DNA from: CAZSDU01 sp964429135
GTDB taxonomy: Bacteria; Bacteroidota; Bacteroidia; Bacteroidales; FEN-979
DNA: 64,000 nt
Assembly: GCA_964429135.1 (NCBI GenBank)
Contig: CAYSAU010000009.1
Coordinates: forward strand, 1 to 64,000
Direction of reading: 5' to 3'
Shown here: in pieces, positions 25,175 through 33,300 of the stretch
How the letters are laid out: the number at the start of each line of letters is the position of its first letter
Position numbering within the stretch: position 1 is the stretch's first letter
Translations under genes and position numbers: made by a program
The notes under the pieces: model-generated
Seen by the model: the letters and a program-made list of their open reading frames with translations, nothing else
What the model was told of the DNA's origin: nothing
Database searches by the model: none

Positions 25175-25987
25175 ATGTCTCCACTCCCTACCCTCCCCTA
25201 CCTCTACGATGAACTGCCCTTATGGTCAGCCCCATTCGGACTTACCCTTCTCAACACCGTGAATATGAAGAAAGGAATGAAAGTCCTTGATATCGGCAGT
25301 GGAGGTGGGTTTCCTATGATCGAACTGGCGGAGCGCCTGGGTGCTACTTCCAAGGTTTATGGAGTTGACCCCTCGGCAGACTCATGTCGACTGATCAGCG
25401 AAAAAATCGCCATAAAAGGAATCAGCAACGCGGTGATCATTCAGGCCTGTGCAGAAGCCTTACCATTCCCTGACGGATTCTTTGATCTGATCATCTCAAA
25501 CAACGGAATGAACAATGTTACTGACCTGAAAAAATCCCTGGCCTCTTGCTACAGTGTTGGAAAACCCGAGGCACAAATGGTCATGACCATGAACCTACCA
25601 GGAACCATGATGGAATTTTATCGGATTTTTGAAGAAACGCTGGCAATATCAGGCATGGACGAGGCAATTGATAAGCTCAAAGCACATATTTTTGCTAAGC
25701 GTAAACCCATTGAATTTCTCTTACCCCTGATTGAATCTTCCGGCTATGCGATCAAATCCGTGAAAACTGATGAATTTAAACTCAGGTTCTTTGACGGGAC
25801 TTCCTTCCTAAATCATTATTTCATCCGGACTGCCTTTAAACCATCATGGCTATCCGTTATTTCCGAATTATCTGTTACAGAAATTTTTGATCAGGTTGAA
25901 ACAAAACTGAATGCCCTGGCAGAACAAAATGGCGAACTGCTTCTTACTGTTCCATATATTTGTATTGATTGCCAGAGAAAACCATAA
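25175..25987 (+). CDS. Class I SAM-dependent methyltransferase
   Basis: The 270-residue Rossmann-fold methyltransferase has motif I VLDIGSGGGFPMIELAE (about residue 33), motif II YGVDPS, and the post-motif ALPFPDGFFDLIISNNGMNNV typical of the Methyltransf_11 group. The C-terminal third is variable and probably sets the substrate, which cannot be told. It follows recQ by six bases and precedes the knot-repeat protein by ten, so the three may share a transcript. Confidence 0.85.
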   Translation: MSPLPTLPYLYDELPLWSAPFGLTLLNTVNMKKGMKVLDIGSGGGFPMIELAERLGATSKVYGVDPSADSCRLISEKIAIKGISNAVIIQACAEALPFPDGFFDLIISNNGMNNVTDLKKSLASCYSVGKPEAQMVMTMNLPGTMMEFYRIFEETLAISGMDEAIDKLKAHIFAKRKPIEFLLPLIESSGYAIKSVKTDEFKLRFFDGTSFLNHYFIRTAFKPSWLSVISELSVTEIFDQVETKLNALAEQNGELLLTVPYICIDCQRKP

Positions 25988-25997
25988 AAATAATCCG

Positions 25998-26306
25998 ATG
26001 TACACCCTGATTCTATTTACAGCCCTGAACCTGATTCATTTTCAGGATAAACCAGTAAACAAAGACTGCATGTGCAAGGACTTTAAGCTTTATGGAAAAA
26101 TCAAGATTGTGAATGATTTCCCGGATCTGAAAGTCCAGGTCGTGGAGAATTTTCCTGATTTGAAAGTGCAGATTGTCGAAAATTTCCCGGATAAATGTGG
26201 TAAATGGAAATTTGTCAACGACTTCCCCGATTTAAAAATCAAGTTCGTGGAGAATTTTCCTGATCTTAAAATCAAGTTTGTAGACAATTTCCCCGGCTTG
26301 CCCTAA
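25998..26306 (+). CDS. Septoil-knot type repeat protein (11-residue repeats)
   Basis: The 102-residue product starts with a short hydrophobic stretch (residues 1-16, possible signal), then CMCKDFKLYGKIKIV, followed by near-identical 11-residue units of the form FPDLKhxhVxN. Four units match closely, and the middle one is changed to FPDKCGKWKFVN. The order of short beta strands, with one altered unit in the centre, is the layout of proteins annotated as 7(1) septoil knot domain (PF19647-like), in which the repeated strands thread a deep knot. I chose the ATG at 25998 because it follows the methyltransferase stop by ten bases. The function is unknown. Confidence 0.75.
   Translation: MYTLILFTALNLIHFQDKPVNKDCMCKDFKLYGKIKIVNDFPDLKVQVVENFPDLKVQIVENFPDKCGKWKFVNDFPDLKIKFVENFPDLKIKFVDNFPGLP
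26110..26300 (+). repeat. 33-bp tandem coding repeats
   Basis: These are the DNA units of the protein above. Each is 33 bases and contains a variant of AATTTTCCTGATTTGAAA; copies differ mainly at third positions, so the protein repeats are conserved by selection rather than by recent duplication. Confidence 0.8.
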
Positions 26307-26317
26307 ATCGTAAATCC

Positions 26318-26335
26318 TGTCTGCCGTCAGGCAGG
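26318..26335. repeat. Small hairpin, CTGCC-GTCA-GGCAG
   Basis: A short inverted repeat between the knot-protein gene and the glycosylase gene, next to the motif ATCGTAAAT. A like pair occurs at 30620-30639. There is no U-run, so it is not a standard terminator. Confidence 0.45.
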
Positions 26336-26353
26336 CATCAATCGTTAACCGTA

Positions 26354-26959
26354 ATGCTTATCCCTCCGGCTTTCTACCTTCGCACAGATGTTGTCCAGAT
26401 AGCCCGTGAATTGTTGGGAAAACACCTGGTCACTCACATTGACGGAGCCATCACTTCAGGGATGATTTGTGAAACTGAGGCCTATGCAGGTATCACCGAC
26501 CGTGCTTCACATGCTTTTCAGAACAGGAGGACGGCAAGGACGGAAGTCATGTACCGTCAGGGAGGAACTGCTTATGTTTATCTCTGTTACGGGATGCATT
26601 CCCTGTTCAATGTGGTAACCAATCAGAAGGATATACCCCATGCGGTATTGATCCGCGGGATCATCCCCTGTGAAGGAAAAGAGATCATGCTTCTGCGTGC
26701 AGGAAAAACCTCCGTCACTCCGGATTTCGGGATTGGCCCCGGGAAGGTCTCGAAGATCCTGGGAATCCATTATTCCCATTCCGGGCTTGACCTGACCGTT
26801 AAAAGTGAAAATCCACCTTGTATCTGGATCGAAGACATGGGAATTCGTATCCACCCTGATCAAATCCTGACCAATCCCCGTATTGGAATCGATTATGCAG
26901 GGGAGGATGCATTGCTGCCATACCGATTTCAGTTGACGAATTGGCGAGTTACTGTTTAG
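26354..26959 (+). CDS. DNA-3-methyladenine glycosylase (AAG/MPG family)
   Basis: The 201-residue monofunctional glycosylase (PF02245) removes alkylated and deaminated purines. Signature segments are ARELLGKHLVTHIDG, ETEAYAGITDRASHAF (Glu activates water in human AAG), and GGTAYVYLCYGMHSLFNVVTN. GPGKVSKILGI then forms part of the DNA-binding face. Length is normal for bacterial members. Its 3' end overlaps the opposite-strand lipoprotein gene by 11 bases. Confidence 0.93.
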   Translation: MLIPPAFYLRTDVVQIARELLGKHLVTHIDGAITSGMICETEAYAGITDRASHAFQNRRTARTEVMYRQGGTAYVYLCYGMHSLFNVVTNQKDIPHAVLIRGIIPCEGKEIMLLRAGKTSVTPDFGIGPGKVSKILGIHYSHSGLDLTVKSENPPCIWIEDMGIRIHPDQILTNPRIGIDYAGEDALLPYRFQLTNWRVTV

Positions 26960-28598
26960 CAATACTCTCTTCAGCCATCAAAACAGGAATGTAATCAGTA
27001 CCGGGGTTTCCGCTCCCGCTGTCGAGGTTGTACTGGAACAATGAAACCACATCAATATCTGAACCGGTCCATGCTCCCGGCTTGATGACCAGGAAAGTCC
27101 TGACCGGGTGGTTAGATAATTCAGCATTGACCCATGAGCCGGTATTTGCATAAATGCCGCGATATTGATTCCCTTCGGGATAGACTTTTAGCATGGGATT
27201 ATGGGTATGCCCGAAAGCCACTATTTTAAATCGGTTTGGAGCAACAGTTCCCATGTACTCATAGAAGGCTGAGACAGAAAGATCAGTGTTTCCATTCAAG
27301 ATGGCCATCAGGACAGGCATGGAAACCGGCAATGCATTAGTGACTTCGGTAGAGGGCCATACCTCTTCAATATTGGTGGCAAACATATCCCTCACCCCAT
27401 TAAAGCTGAGAAAATTGTTGTAACCATCAATGCCTCCCATTCTGATATTTGCCGAATCAGCTGCAACAGTGAGGTCATAATGAATTTTCAGATACTCATA
27501 GGCTACTGCCCATGCTAACCTGAATTCCATGTTACCATTGCTGCTTTTAAGCATTTTGTAGCCGTTGCTGCCCTTTTCCATCAGTCCTTCCGCATCCAGC
27601 CTGGAAATAAAATACCCAGGGGGCAGTATATGCCCCTGGTTTGAAAGTGGTTGGGGACAATTAAAAAAATCATACCGGTGTCCATGTTCCAAGATGATCT
27701 CGCTCAGGGGAGAATAATGACCAAGTCCTCGTGAATCACCTTGCCAGATTATTCCCGGGATAATCTCCTGAAGTACCTCCTGCGTCAGCAGCATGTCGTG
27801 ATTCCCTGGAATATAAATTAACTGAATGCTCCCGCTTGAGGCAATGGCTTTCAGCTTACTGATCACAGGCTGATTGACTGGATTACTGGCGATTGACAGG
27901 AAGTATTCCCGGGAATCGGTAATTTCGCTAGCGGAATCAAAAGGAGCCATGCGGTAAGGAACCACCCATTCATCAAAAAGATCGCCAAGAATAACGACTT
28001 GCCTGACTTGAGTACTGTTGAGCGTCATATCAAGTAAACTTCCCAGTGCGCTGGCATTCTTGCTGAACCAACAATACCCATTGCTTATAGCCCTGTGATC
28101 CCCCATGTGAATATCACTGATGCAGACCATAGCATTCCGCCCGCTGGTATCGTTCTCCAGAGATAATTGCTTCGTGCTTGTTCGTATTTCGATGATGGTA
28201 TTCGACGGTAGCGTGATACCTGATGTTGACCTCAGTCCGGTAGTAATATGGATCTGATACCTCCAGCCGTCCTGTAACTGAAACCCATACTGAAAAGAAA
28301 TGATTGCTTTTCTTCCATAACAAATCACCTTGTATAAAGAATCCGGGATGCCGGGTGTACACGAAAATGAAATATTCCCTTCAATGGTTGAAGAATCCAG
28401 AGGCTGGCTGAAATCAAGTTCAATGGATCGTTCCATATAACTCAAGGGATAATACAAGTCATGCTGAAGAGTGGATTTTTGTAGATCAACACTCAGATAC
28501 AAAGGTTTATATTGGGTTTCTGATTTCTTGCATGAAATCATGAGAAGATGTAAACCAACAAACATGAACAATAGAAAAAATACGCGACAGGGTTTCAT
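26949..28598 (-). CDS. Metallophosphoesterase lipoprotein
   Basis: The 549-residue product has a lipobox (MISC, Cys23) and an Ig-like N-terminal domain (about 45-145, SIELDFSQPLDSSTI). A calcineurin-type phosphoesterase domain follows: SDIHMGD, GDLFDEW, GNHD, HGHRYD and FGHTHNPML supply the two-metal ligands. It is probably anchored in the outer membrane or periplasm and hydrolyses a phosphodiester or nucleotide. The Ig-like plus phosphatase layout is common in Bacteroidota, and the substrate is not predictable. It stands as a single gene. Confidence 0.85.
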   Translation of the reverse strand: MKPCRVFFLLFMFVGLHLLMISCKKSETQYKPLYLSVDLQKSTLQHDLYYPLSYMERSIELDFSQPLDSSTIEGNISFSCTPGIPDSLYKVICYGRKAIISFQYGFQLQDGWRYQIHITTGLRSTSGITLPSNTIIEIRTSTKQLSLENDTSGRNAMVCISDIHMGDHRAISNGYCWFSKNASALGSLLDMTLNSTQVRQVVILGDLFDEWVVPYRMAPFDSASEITDSREYFLSIASNPVNQPVISKLKAIASSGSIQLIYIPGNHDMLLTQEVLQEIIPGIIWQGDSRGLGHYSPLSEIILEHGHRYDFFNCPQPLSNQGHILPPGYFISRLDAEGLMEKGSNGYKMLKSSNGNMEFRLAWAVAYEYLKIHYDLTVAADSANIRMGGIDGYNNFLSFNGVRDMFATNIEEVWPSTEVTNALPVSMPVLMAILNGNTDLSVSAFYEYMGTVAPNRFKIVAFGHTHNPMLKVYPEGNQYRGIYANTGSWVNAELSNHPVRTFLVIKPGAWTGSDIDVVSLFQYNLDSGSGNPGTDYIPVLMAEESIAKQ

Positions 28599-28769
28599 AG
28601 CCTAGGTTTTATCACAGCAAGATAATAAAAACAATGTAAAAATTGTTTTAGAATTCAACTATTTTATCATAGTTTTGAGCAATTATTTGGTATTTTAGTA
28701 GAAAACAATCAAAATTTTCATAAAGCGGTAGCCGAAAAGCTTTAATAGAGTAGGTACAAATTAAATCTT

Positions 28770-29132
28770 ATGAGTATGAAAAAGTTTTTTATTACATTGA
28801 TTTGTTTATTTTTTCTTGGAGGTTTTTCAGCCTTTTCTCAGGTCACGGTTGACAATGTTGACATTAATAAACTAGACATAAAATATTGCGAACTGGTTGC
28901 AAAATCTGCATTATTTAGCATGAAAGTTGTGGTGGTCATTGATTATGGTCAGGATTTTTCCTGGAAAGTGCAAACGATCAAAGGAACCGATGGAAAAGAC
29001 ATGAAATTTAATAGTGTAATTGCTGCATTAAACTTCATGTATATGAATGGCTGGGATTATGCCAATAATTTTGTAGTTACTGATAAAGATGGAAGCGTTT
29101 ATCATTACCTGTTAAAGAAAAAGGATTTGTAA
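28770..29132 (+). CDS. Small secreted protein, unknown function
   Basis: The 120-residue product has a clear Sec signal peptide (MKKFFITLICLFFLGGFSAFSQ) and a mature alpha/beta domain. That domain contains VVVVIDYGQDF, MKFNSVIAALNFMYMNGWDYAN and a C-terminal Lys-rich tail. Two Met codons six bases apart (28770 and 28776) could start it. It is a lone gene with its own strong terminator and about 170 bases of AT-rich leader. I do not recognise the domain; similar small periplasmic proteins occur in Bacteroidales. Confidence 0.7.
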   Translation: MSMKKFFITLICLFFLGGFSAFSQVTVDNVDINKLDIKYCELVAKSALFSMKVVVVIDYGQDFSWKVQTIKGTDGKDMKFNSVIAALNFMYMNGWDYANNFVVTDKDGSVYHYLLKKKDL

Positions 29133-29162
29133 AAAGGCTCCTCTCTTGCTGGATTAAAAATA

Positions 29163-29197
29163 AAAAAGAGGACGTCCTTGGGGGACGTCCTCTTTTT
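29163..29197. terminator. Bidirectional rho-independent terminator
   Basis: A perfect 15-base stem (AAAAAGAGGACGTCC with its complement) and a 5-base loop, with A and T runs on both sides. It can end both the small secreted-protein gene and the oppositely oriented HU gene. Confidence 0.9.
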
Positions 29198-29217
29198 CGT
29201 GAAGTAATTTAATTGAA

Positions 29218-29490
29218 TTACTTTACTTTCTTTCCAAGTTCTGCGCCTGCCTTGAATTTTACAACTTTCTTGGCGGGAATCTTGATTTCCTTGCCATTCT
29301 GAGGATTGCGTCCCTTGCGGGCTGCTCTCTTGGAAACGGAGAAAGAACCAAAACCGACTAAGGCAACTCTTTCGCCTTTGCCCAGAGCCTTGGTGACAGC
29401 AGTGATAACAGCTTCCAGAGCCCTTTTGGCTTCTGCTTTGGTCATCTTTGCATCATTGGCAACTGCTTCAATTAATTGAGCCTTGTTCAT
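29218..29490 (-). CDS. hup: HU-family DNA-binding protein
   Basis: The 90-residue histone-like protein bends DNA as a dimer in the nucleoid. MNKAQLIEAVANDAKMTKAEAKRAL, the GFGSFSVSKRAARKGRNPQ arm and the KKVVKFKAGAELG end are canonical. A good promoter lies upstream on the minus strand. It is single-copy here and separate from the fmt gene behind it. Confidence 0.97.
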   Translation of the reverse strand: MNKAQLIEAVANDAKMTKAEAKRALEAVITAVTKALGKGERVALVGFGSFSVSKRAARKGRNPQNGKEIKIPAKKVVKFKAGAELGKKVK

Positions 29491-29530
29491 TTTTGCTTTA
29501 ATTTAGTTAATACTTAAGTTAAAAACCCTG

Positions 29531-29560
29531 CAAATATAAGTGATCTAAAAAATTTGTCAA
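29531..29560 (-). promoter_or_regulatory. Promoter of the HU gene
   Basis: On the minus strand, TTGACA (29555-29560), a 19-base spacer and TATATTTG (29531-29538) fit the Bacteroidota consensus well. Confidence 0.75.
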
Positions 29561-29649
29561 GTGTTTTTTATTCAAAACCATTGAAAATGTTGATAAATCG
29601 AGATTTTTGTTAATAACTGTTGATTGGAAATGGTTATACGACAAGGGTT

Positions 29650-30603
29650 TCAGATCAGCTCATGACCTCCCCCTCTTAAAAAATCCATAGTAGCCATTGA
29701 TTTTTTTCCCGGAAATTGAAGTTCGTTAATCTCCAGGTACCCGTCTGAAGCTGTAATGCTAAGGAAGTTTTTCCCATCCGTGACCAGGGTCCCGGGTAGA
29801 TCCGAATGGGGGGCAGACCGGGGCGTGGTACGGAAAATTTTCATTGTTTTCATTTCCCCATTTTTTAACCTGATTTCCGTGAATGCTCCCGGATTTGGGC
29901 TGAGGCCTCTGACCATGTTGTGAAGAACATTCACCGGTTGATCCCAGTGTATCCTGCAATGTTCTCTAAAGATTTTCGGAGCCGGTTTTAGTGGCTCACC
30001 ATCCGGGAGTATAGATTCCTGGGGAACTTCCTCCAGATCACCCCGGATAATGCCTTCCATGGTTCTGATCACGAGATCAGCCCCGGCCTTCATCAAACGG
30101 TCATGTAATTCTCCGGCTGTCTCCACAGAACCGATTTCAAACTTTTCCGCCAATAATATCTTCCCTTCATCGATTTTCTCGTTTAACATAAAGGTAGTCA
30201 CCCCGCTTATCTTTTCACCGTTGATAATCGCGTGGTTAATCGGAGCAGCGCCACGATACTGAGGCAGCAGGGAAGCATGAAGATTAAAGGTTCCCAGGCG
30301 GGGAAGAGACCATACCGAACGGGGAAGCATACGAAATGCAATCACAACCTGCAGATCAGGTTTGAAAGCGGATAATTCATTCAGGAATTCGGTGTCTGTT
30401 AAACGGACAGGTTGTAATACTGGGATCCCTTTAGATACGGCTAGCTCCTTGACTTTAGATGCTTTGGGCTTTAATCCCCGGCCAGCAGGTTTGTCGGGAG
30501 CGGTAACTACCGCCACGACCTGATACCCGGAATCCAACATCTTCCTCAGTGAACAGGCCGCAAATTCAGGGGTGCCAAAAAAAACAATCCGCGGGAAAGC
30601 CAT
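29650..30603 (-). CDS. fmt: Methionyl-tRNA formyltransferase
   Basis: It formylates initiator Met-tRNA with 10-formyl-THF. The 317-residue length is normal. IVFFGTPEFAACSL at the start, VTAPDKPAGRG, the catalytic loop HASLLPQYRGAAPI with the preceding Asn, and MLNEKIDEGKILL carry the active site. A C-terminal OB-like tRNA-binding domain (about 210-317) follows. def, its usual partner, is not adjacent. The stop at 29650 is followed by the intergenic HU promoter. Confidence 0.95.
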   Translation of the reverse strand: MAFPRIVFFGTPEFAACSLRKMLDSGYQVVAVVTAPDKPAGRGLKPKASKVKELAVSKGIPVLQPVRLTDTEFLNELSAFKPDLQVVIAFRMLPRSVWSLPRLGTFNLHASLLPQYRGAAPINHAIINGEKISGVTTFMLNEKIDEGKILLAEKFEIGSVETAGELHDRLMKAGADLVIRTMEGIIRGDLEEVPQESILPDGEPLKPAPKIFREHCRIHWDQPVNVLHNMVRGLSPNPGAFTEIRLKNGEMKTMKIFRTTPRSAPHSDLPGTLVTDGKNFLSITASDGYLEINELQFPGKKSMATMDFLRGGGHELI

Positions 30604-30619
30604 TGATTATTAATTTACG

Positions 30620-30639
30620 CCTGACTGAAGGCAGTCAGG
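30620..30639. repeat. Small hairpin CCTGACTG-AAGG-CAGTCAGG
   Basis: A perfect 8-base stem with a 4-base loop between fmt and the TPR gene. It is flanked by ATTTACG and TTTTACG and by several AATCGTAAAT copies up to 30690. It resembles the hairpin at 26318 and lacks a clear U-run. Confidence 0.55.
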
Positions 30640-30691
30640 TTTTACGATTTAATTTCATCGTAAATTCGAATCTGAAATCAAAAATCGTAAA

Positions 30692-31393
30692 TTATTTTTT
30701 TAGCAGTCCTTCTGTATAAGAAATATACTTATCAATGTCCCTGCCTTCATTCGATCTCGGAAATTCTTCCTTGATCCTTTTATATAATGAAAGTGCTTTC
30801 CCGAAATCAGCCAATTCCTCATAAGCCCATGCTGCTTTCATTAAAAACAAAGGAGATGTGAAATCATTTTTCCTCATTTCGGCAGCTTTCAGGTACAATT
30901 CAGCTGCCTTTTCCGTTTGCTTCAATTCCAAATAAGCATCACCCATCGCGCCCTTGGCCATGGGGCCAACAAATTGATCATCTGAGGAAAATTTCTTTAA
31001 ATATGTCAGGGCATTTTCAAATTGCCCCATCTTGAGATAACACAAACCGGTATAATAATGCGCCAGGTTGGCCGATTTGGTGATTCCATATTCATCAATG
31101 ATGGCAAGAAATCCAAGATATTGTCCATCCCCGTTCAAGGCTTTCTTGAGAGAATCCTGCTCGAAATATTTCTCAGCCATGAACATTTGCCCCTGGGCTT
31201 CCTTTTCCTGAGGAGCTAAATAAAACTTACGGAATCCGAAAAATCCAAGGACTACCACAACGATAGCTGCAACGAAAATAATGATGACCGTCTGGTGCTT
31301 TTCAATAAATTGTTCGGTTTTACTGAATGCTTCTTCAACAGCAACAATACGTTCTTCTGTCTTATCGACTTTTTTCTCAGGTTTATTTGACAT
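30692..31393 (-). CDS. Membrane-anchored TPR protein (YfgM-like)
   Basis: The 233-residue protein has a charged cytoplasmic start, one membrane helix (about residues 36-58, VIIIFVAAIVVVVLGFFGF) and at least four TPR units. Segments such as SANLAHYYTGLCYLKMGQFENALTYL are typical repeats. The layout matches YfgM-like periplasmic TPR proteins that assist envelope protein folding near SecYEG. I start at the Met at 31393; upstream Met codons would place extra residues of no clear role. A -7 motif (TAACTTTG, minus strand) lies at 31415-31422. Confidence 0.8.
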   Translation of the reverse strand: MSNKPEKKVDKTEERIVAVEEAFSKTEQFIEKHQTVIIIFVAAIVVVVLGFFGFRKFYLAPQEKEAQGQMFMAEKYFEQDSLKKALNGDGQYLGFLAIIDEYGITKSANLAHYYTGLCYLKMGQFENALTYLKKFSSDDQFVGPMAKGAMGDAYLELKQTEKAAELYLKAAEMRKNDFTSPLFLMKAAWAYEELADFGKALSLYKRIKEEFPRSNEGRDIDKYISYTEGLLKK

Positions 31394-31462
31394 GATCATT
31401 GAATTTTGGAGGTGCAAAGTTAAATTTTTTCCCGACATCCCTGCATTCTGCCTCATTTTTTT

Positions 31463-31470
31463 TAAATTTG
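31463..31470 (+). promoter_or_regulatory. Promoter -7 element for trmH
   Basis: TAAATTTG, 22 bases before the trmH start, in a divergent region that also holds the TPR-gene motif (CAAAGTTA at 31415-31422, TAACTTTG on the minus strand). Confidence 0.5.
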
Positions 31471-31492
31471 TAAGCAATGTAATCCTTCATCC

Positions 31493-32188
31493 ATGACTTC
31501 TCCGTCCAGCCCTGAAGCAGATGCCAAACAATCCCTGCTGGAATTTATGTCAGGGTTTATCACTAAAGAAAGGAAGGATAAATTCCTGACCCACATCAAT
31601 GCCAGAACCCGTTACCTGACCATTGTTCTGGAAGACATTTACCAGCCCCACAATGCCAGCGCTGTGCTTCGTACCTGCGACTGTTTCGGGATACAGGATG
31701 TCCATATCATCGAAAATCGCAACAAATACCAGGTCAACCCTGATGTGGCCCTGGGTGCCTCTAAATGGCTTTCCCTCGAGAAATACAATGAGATGGAAAA
31801 CAACACCGTTTACTGTATCGGAAAGTTAAAAAACAAAGGCTACAAAATCATTGCCACCAGTCCTCATGAACATGATTTCACTCCCGAAACCCTTCCGCTT
31901 GAGTCTCCCATTGCTTTGGTTTTCGGCAATGAAATGGCCGGACTTTCCAAGGAAGCATTGTCACAGGCCGATGATTTCATTAAAATTCCCATGGTCGGGT
32001 TTACAGAAAGTCTTAATATCAGTGTTTCGGCCGCCATTCTGATGCATACGCTAAGCGAAAGATTGAGAGCCTCCTCCATCCCATGGCAGCTTTCTGAAAA
32101 AGAAAAAAAAGATATCCTCCTGACATGGCTGAATCATTCCATCAAAAAGCCAGAATTCCTGATGGAGGAATTTAAAAAACGAAAATAA
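31493..32188 (+). CDS. trmH: tRNA (guanosine(18)-2'-O)-methyltransferase
   Basis: The 231-residue SpoU-family enzyme methylates the ribose of G18 in tRNA. RYLTIVLEDIYQPHNASAVLRTC near the start, PIALVFGNEMAGLS and the knot segment MVGFTESLNISVSAAILMHTL are all present. Unlike RlmB it lacks the N-terminal rRNA-binding domain and has a short helical C-terminal extension, as in TrmH. It is followed by the bTHX and rsmG genes, giving a translation-centred group. Confidence 0.92.
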   Translation: MTSPSSPEADAKQSLLEFMSGFITKERKDKFLTHINARTRYLTIVLEDIYQPHNASAVLRTCDCFGIQDVHIIENRNKYQVNPDVALGASKWLSLEKYNEMENNTVYCIGKLKNKGYKIIATSPHEHDFTPETLPLESPIALVFGNEMAGLSKEALSQADDFIKIPMVGFTESLNISVSAAILMHTLSERLRASSIPWQLSEKEKKDILLTWLNHSIKKPEFLMEEFKKRK

Positions 32189-32216
32189 ATTCATTCTGTA
32201 TATAGTCAATATTTTG

Positions 32217-32224
32217 TACTTTTG
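32217..32224 (+). promoter_or_regulatory. Promoter -7 element for the bTHX gene
   Basis: TACTTTTG, 28 bases before the ATG at 32253. The -33 region is poor. Confidence 0.5.
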
Positions 32225-32252
32225 CAGAAATCAGAAATTAAATATCAAGGAT

Positions 32253-32603
32253 ATGGGTAAAGGAGATAAAAAGTCGAAAAGAGGCAAGATCATCATCGGC
32301 TCTTACGGAGTAAGAAGACGTAAAAAGAATGCCGTCAGGGTGGTGATTAAGAAAAAACCTGAGACCAAAACCAAAGAAGAAAAAAAAGTAAAACCCGTTG
32401 AACCGGTTATTGAAACTCAGCTTGCAGTTGTTGCAGAGGAGAAAGTGACCAAGAAAACCACAGCTAAAAAAGCTGCAACAAAGAAAGTTGCAAAAGTCAC
32501 TGAGAAAAAAGAAACAAAGCCCAAAACAACAAAATCAAAGAAAAAGGCTGAACCTACAGGTGATTTAAATCCTGTTGTGATCGATGAGCCAAAACAGGAT
32601 TGA
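32253..32603 (+). CDS. 30S ribosomal protein bTHX with Lys-rich tail
   Basis: The first 25 residues, MGKGDKKSKRGKIIIGSYG onward, are the bTHX signature, a tiny 30S-subunit protein of Thermus and Bacteroidota. Behind it lies a tail of about 85 residues rich in Lys, Thr, Ala and Glu (KKTTAKKAATKK), resembling histone H1-like tails. Total length is 116 residues against about 25-30 for the core. I use the ATG at 32253, not the frame start upstream, since only this gives the canonical N-terminus. The stop overlaps the rsmG start by 20 bases. Confidence 0.88.
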   Translation: MGKGDKKSKRGKIIIGSYGVRRRKKNAVRVVIKKKPETKTKEEKKVKPVEPVIETQLAVVAEEKVTKKTTAKKAATKKVAKVTEKKETKPKTTKSKKKAEPTGDLNPVVIDEPKQD

Positions 32604-33222
32604 CCTAATTCTGAAATATTTTCCCAGGCTGACCCCTGTCCAGCTGAGTCAGTTTGAACAACTCGGCTTCCTCTATCCTGAATGGAATACCAGAATTAAT
32701 GTTATTTCAAGAAAAGATATCGGACAGTTGTACCTTCATCATCTTATACATTCCCTTTCCATCGCCAAGATCGTCTGCTTTAAACCGGGGACTTCCATCA
32801 TGGATGCCGGCACGGGAGGAGGATTCCCCGGAATTCCTCTGGCTGTTTTCTTTCCGGAAACACAATTCACCCTGGTTGACTCCATTACTAAAAAAATCAA
32901 GGTAGTGGAAGCTATAGCCAGGGATCTTAATTTAAAGAATGTCATTACACTTTGCTCCAGGAATGAAAACGTTACTTCCGCTTTTGACTTTATCACAGGC
33001 AGAGCGGTTACGGATTTAAAGAATTTCTTTCAATTGGTTAGGAAAAATGTCAAAAAAAAAGGGATAAATGATATTCCCAATGGTATTCTTTACCTGAAAG
33101 GGGGTGAACTTGAAGATGAAATCCGTTCATTGCCGGCATCCACAGATACTTATCAATTATCTGAATACTTCACTGAAGATTTTTTCCTGACAAAAAAACT
33201 GGTTCACATTCATAACTTTTAA
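32584..33222 (+). CDS. rsmG: 16S rRNA (guanine(527)-N7)-methyltransferase
   Basis: The 212-residue enzyme methylates N7 of G527 in the 530 loop of 16S rRNA. The NVISRKDIGQLYLHHLIHSL start, SAM motif DAGTGGGFPGIPLAVFFP, LVDSITKKIKV and ITGRAVTDL match RsmG (GidB). It begins inside the bTHX gene in another frame, so the two are translationally coupled; both act on the small subunit. Confidence 0.95.
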   Translation: MSQNRIDLILKYFPRLTPVQLSQFEQLGFLYPEWNTRINVISRKDIGQLYLHHLIHSLSIAKIVCFKPGTSIMDAGTGGGFPGIPLAVFFPETQFTLVDSITKKIKVVEAIARDLNLKNVITLCSRNENVTSAFDFITGRAVTDLKNFFQLVRKNVKKKGINDIPNGILYLKGGELEDEIRSLPASTDTYQLSEYFTEDFFLTKKLVHIHNF

Positions 33223-33300
33223 ATCTTGCATTGCGGATTCAGCATATTTTTGTTATTTAGCAAACCAAATTTCAAATTTAACCTATAAACTGGAGGATTT

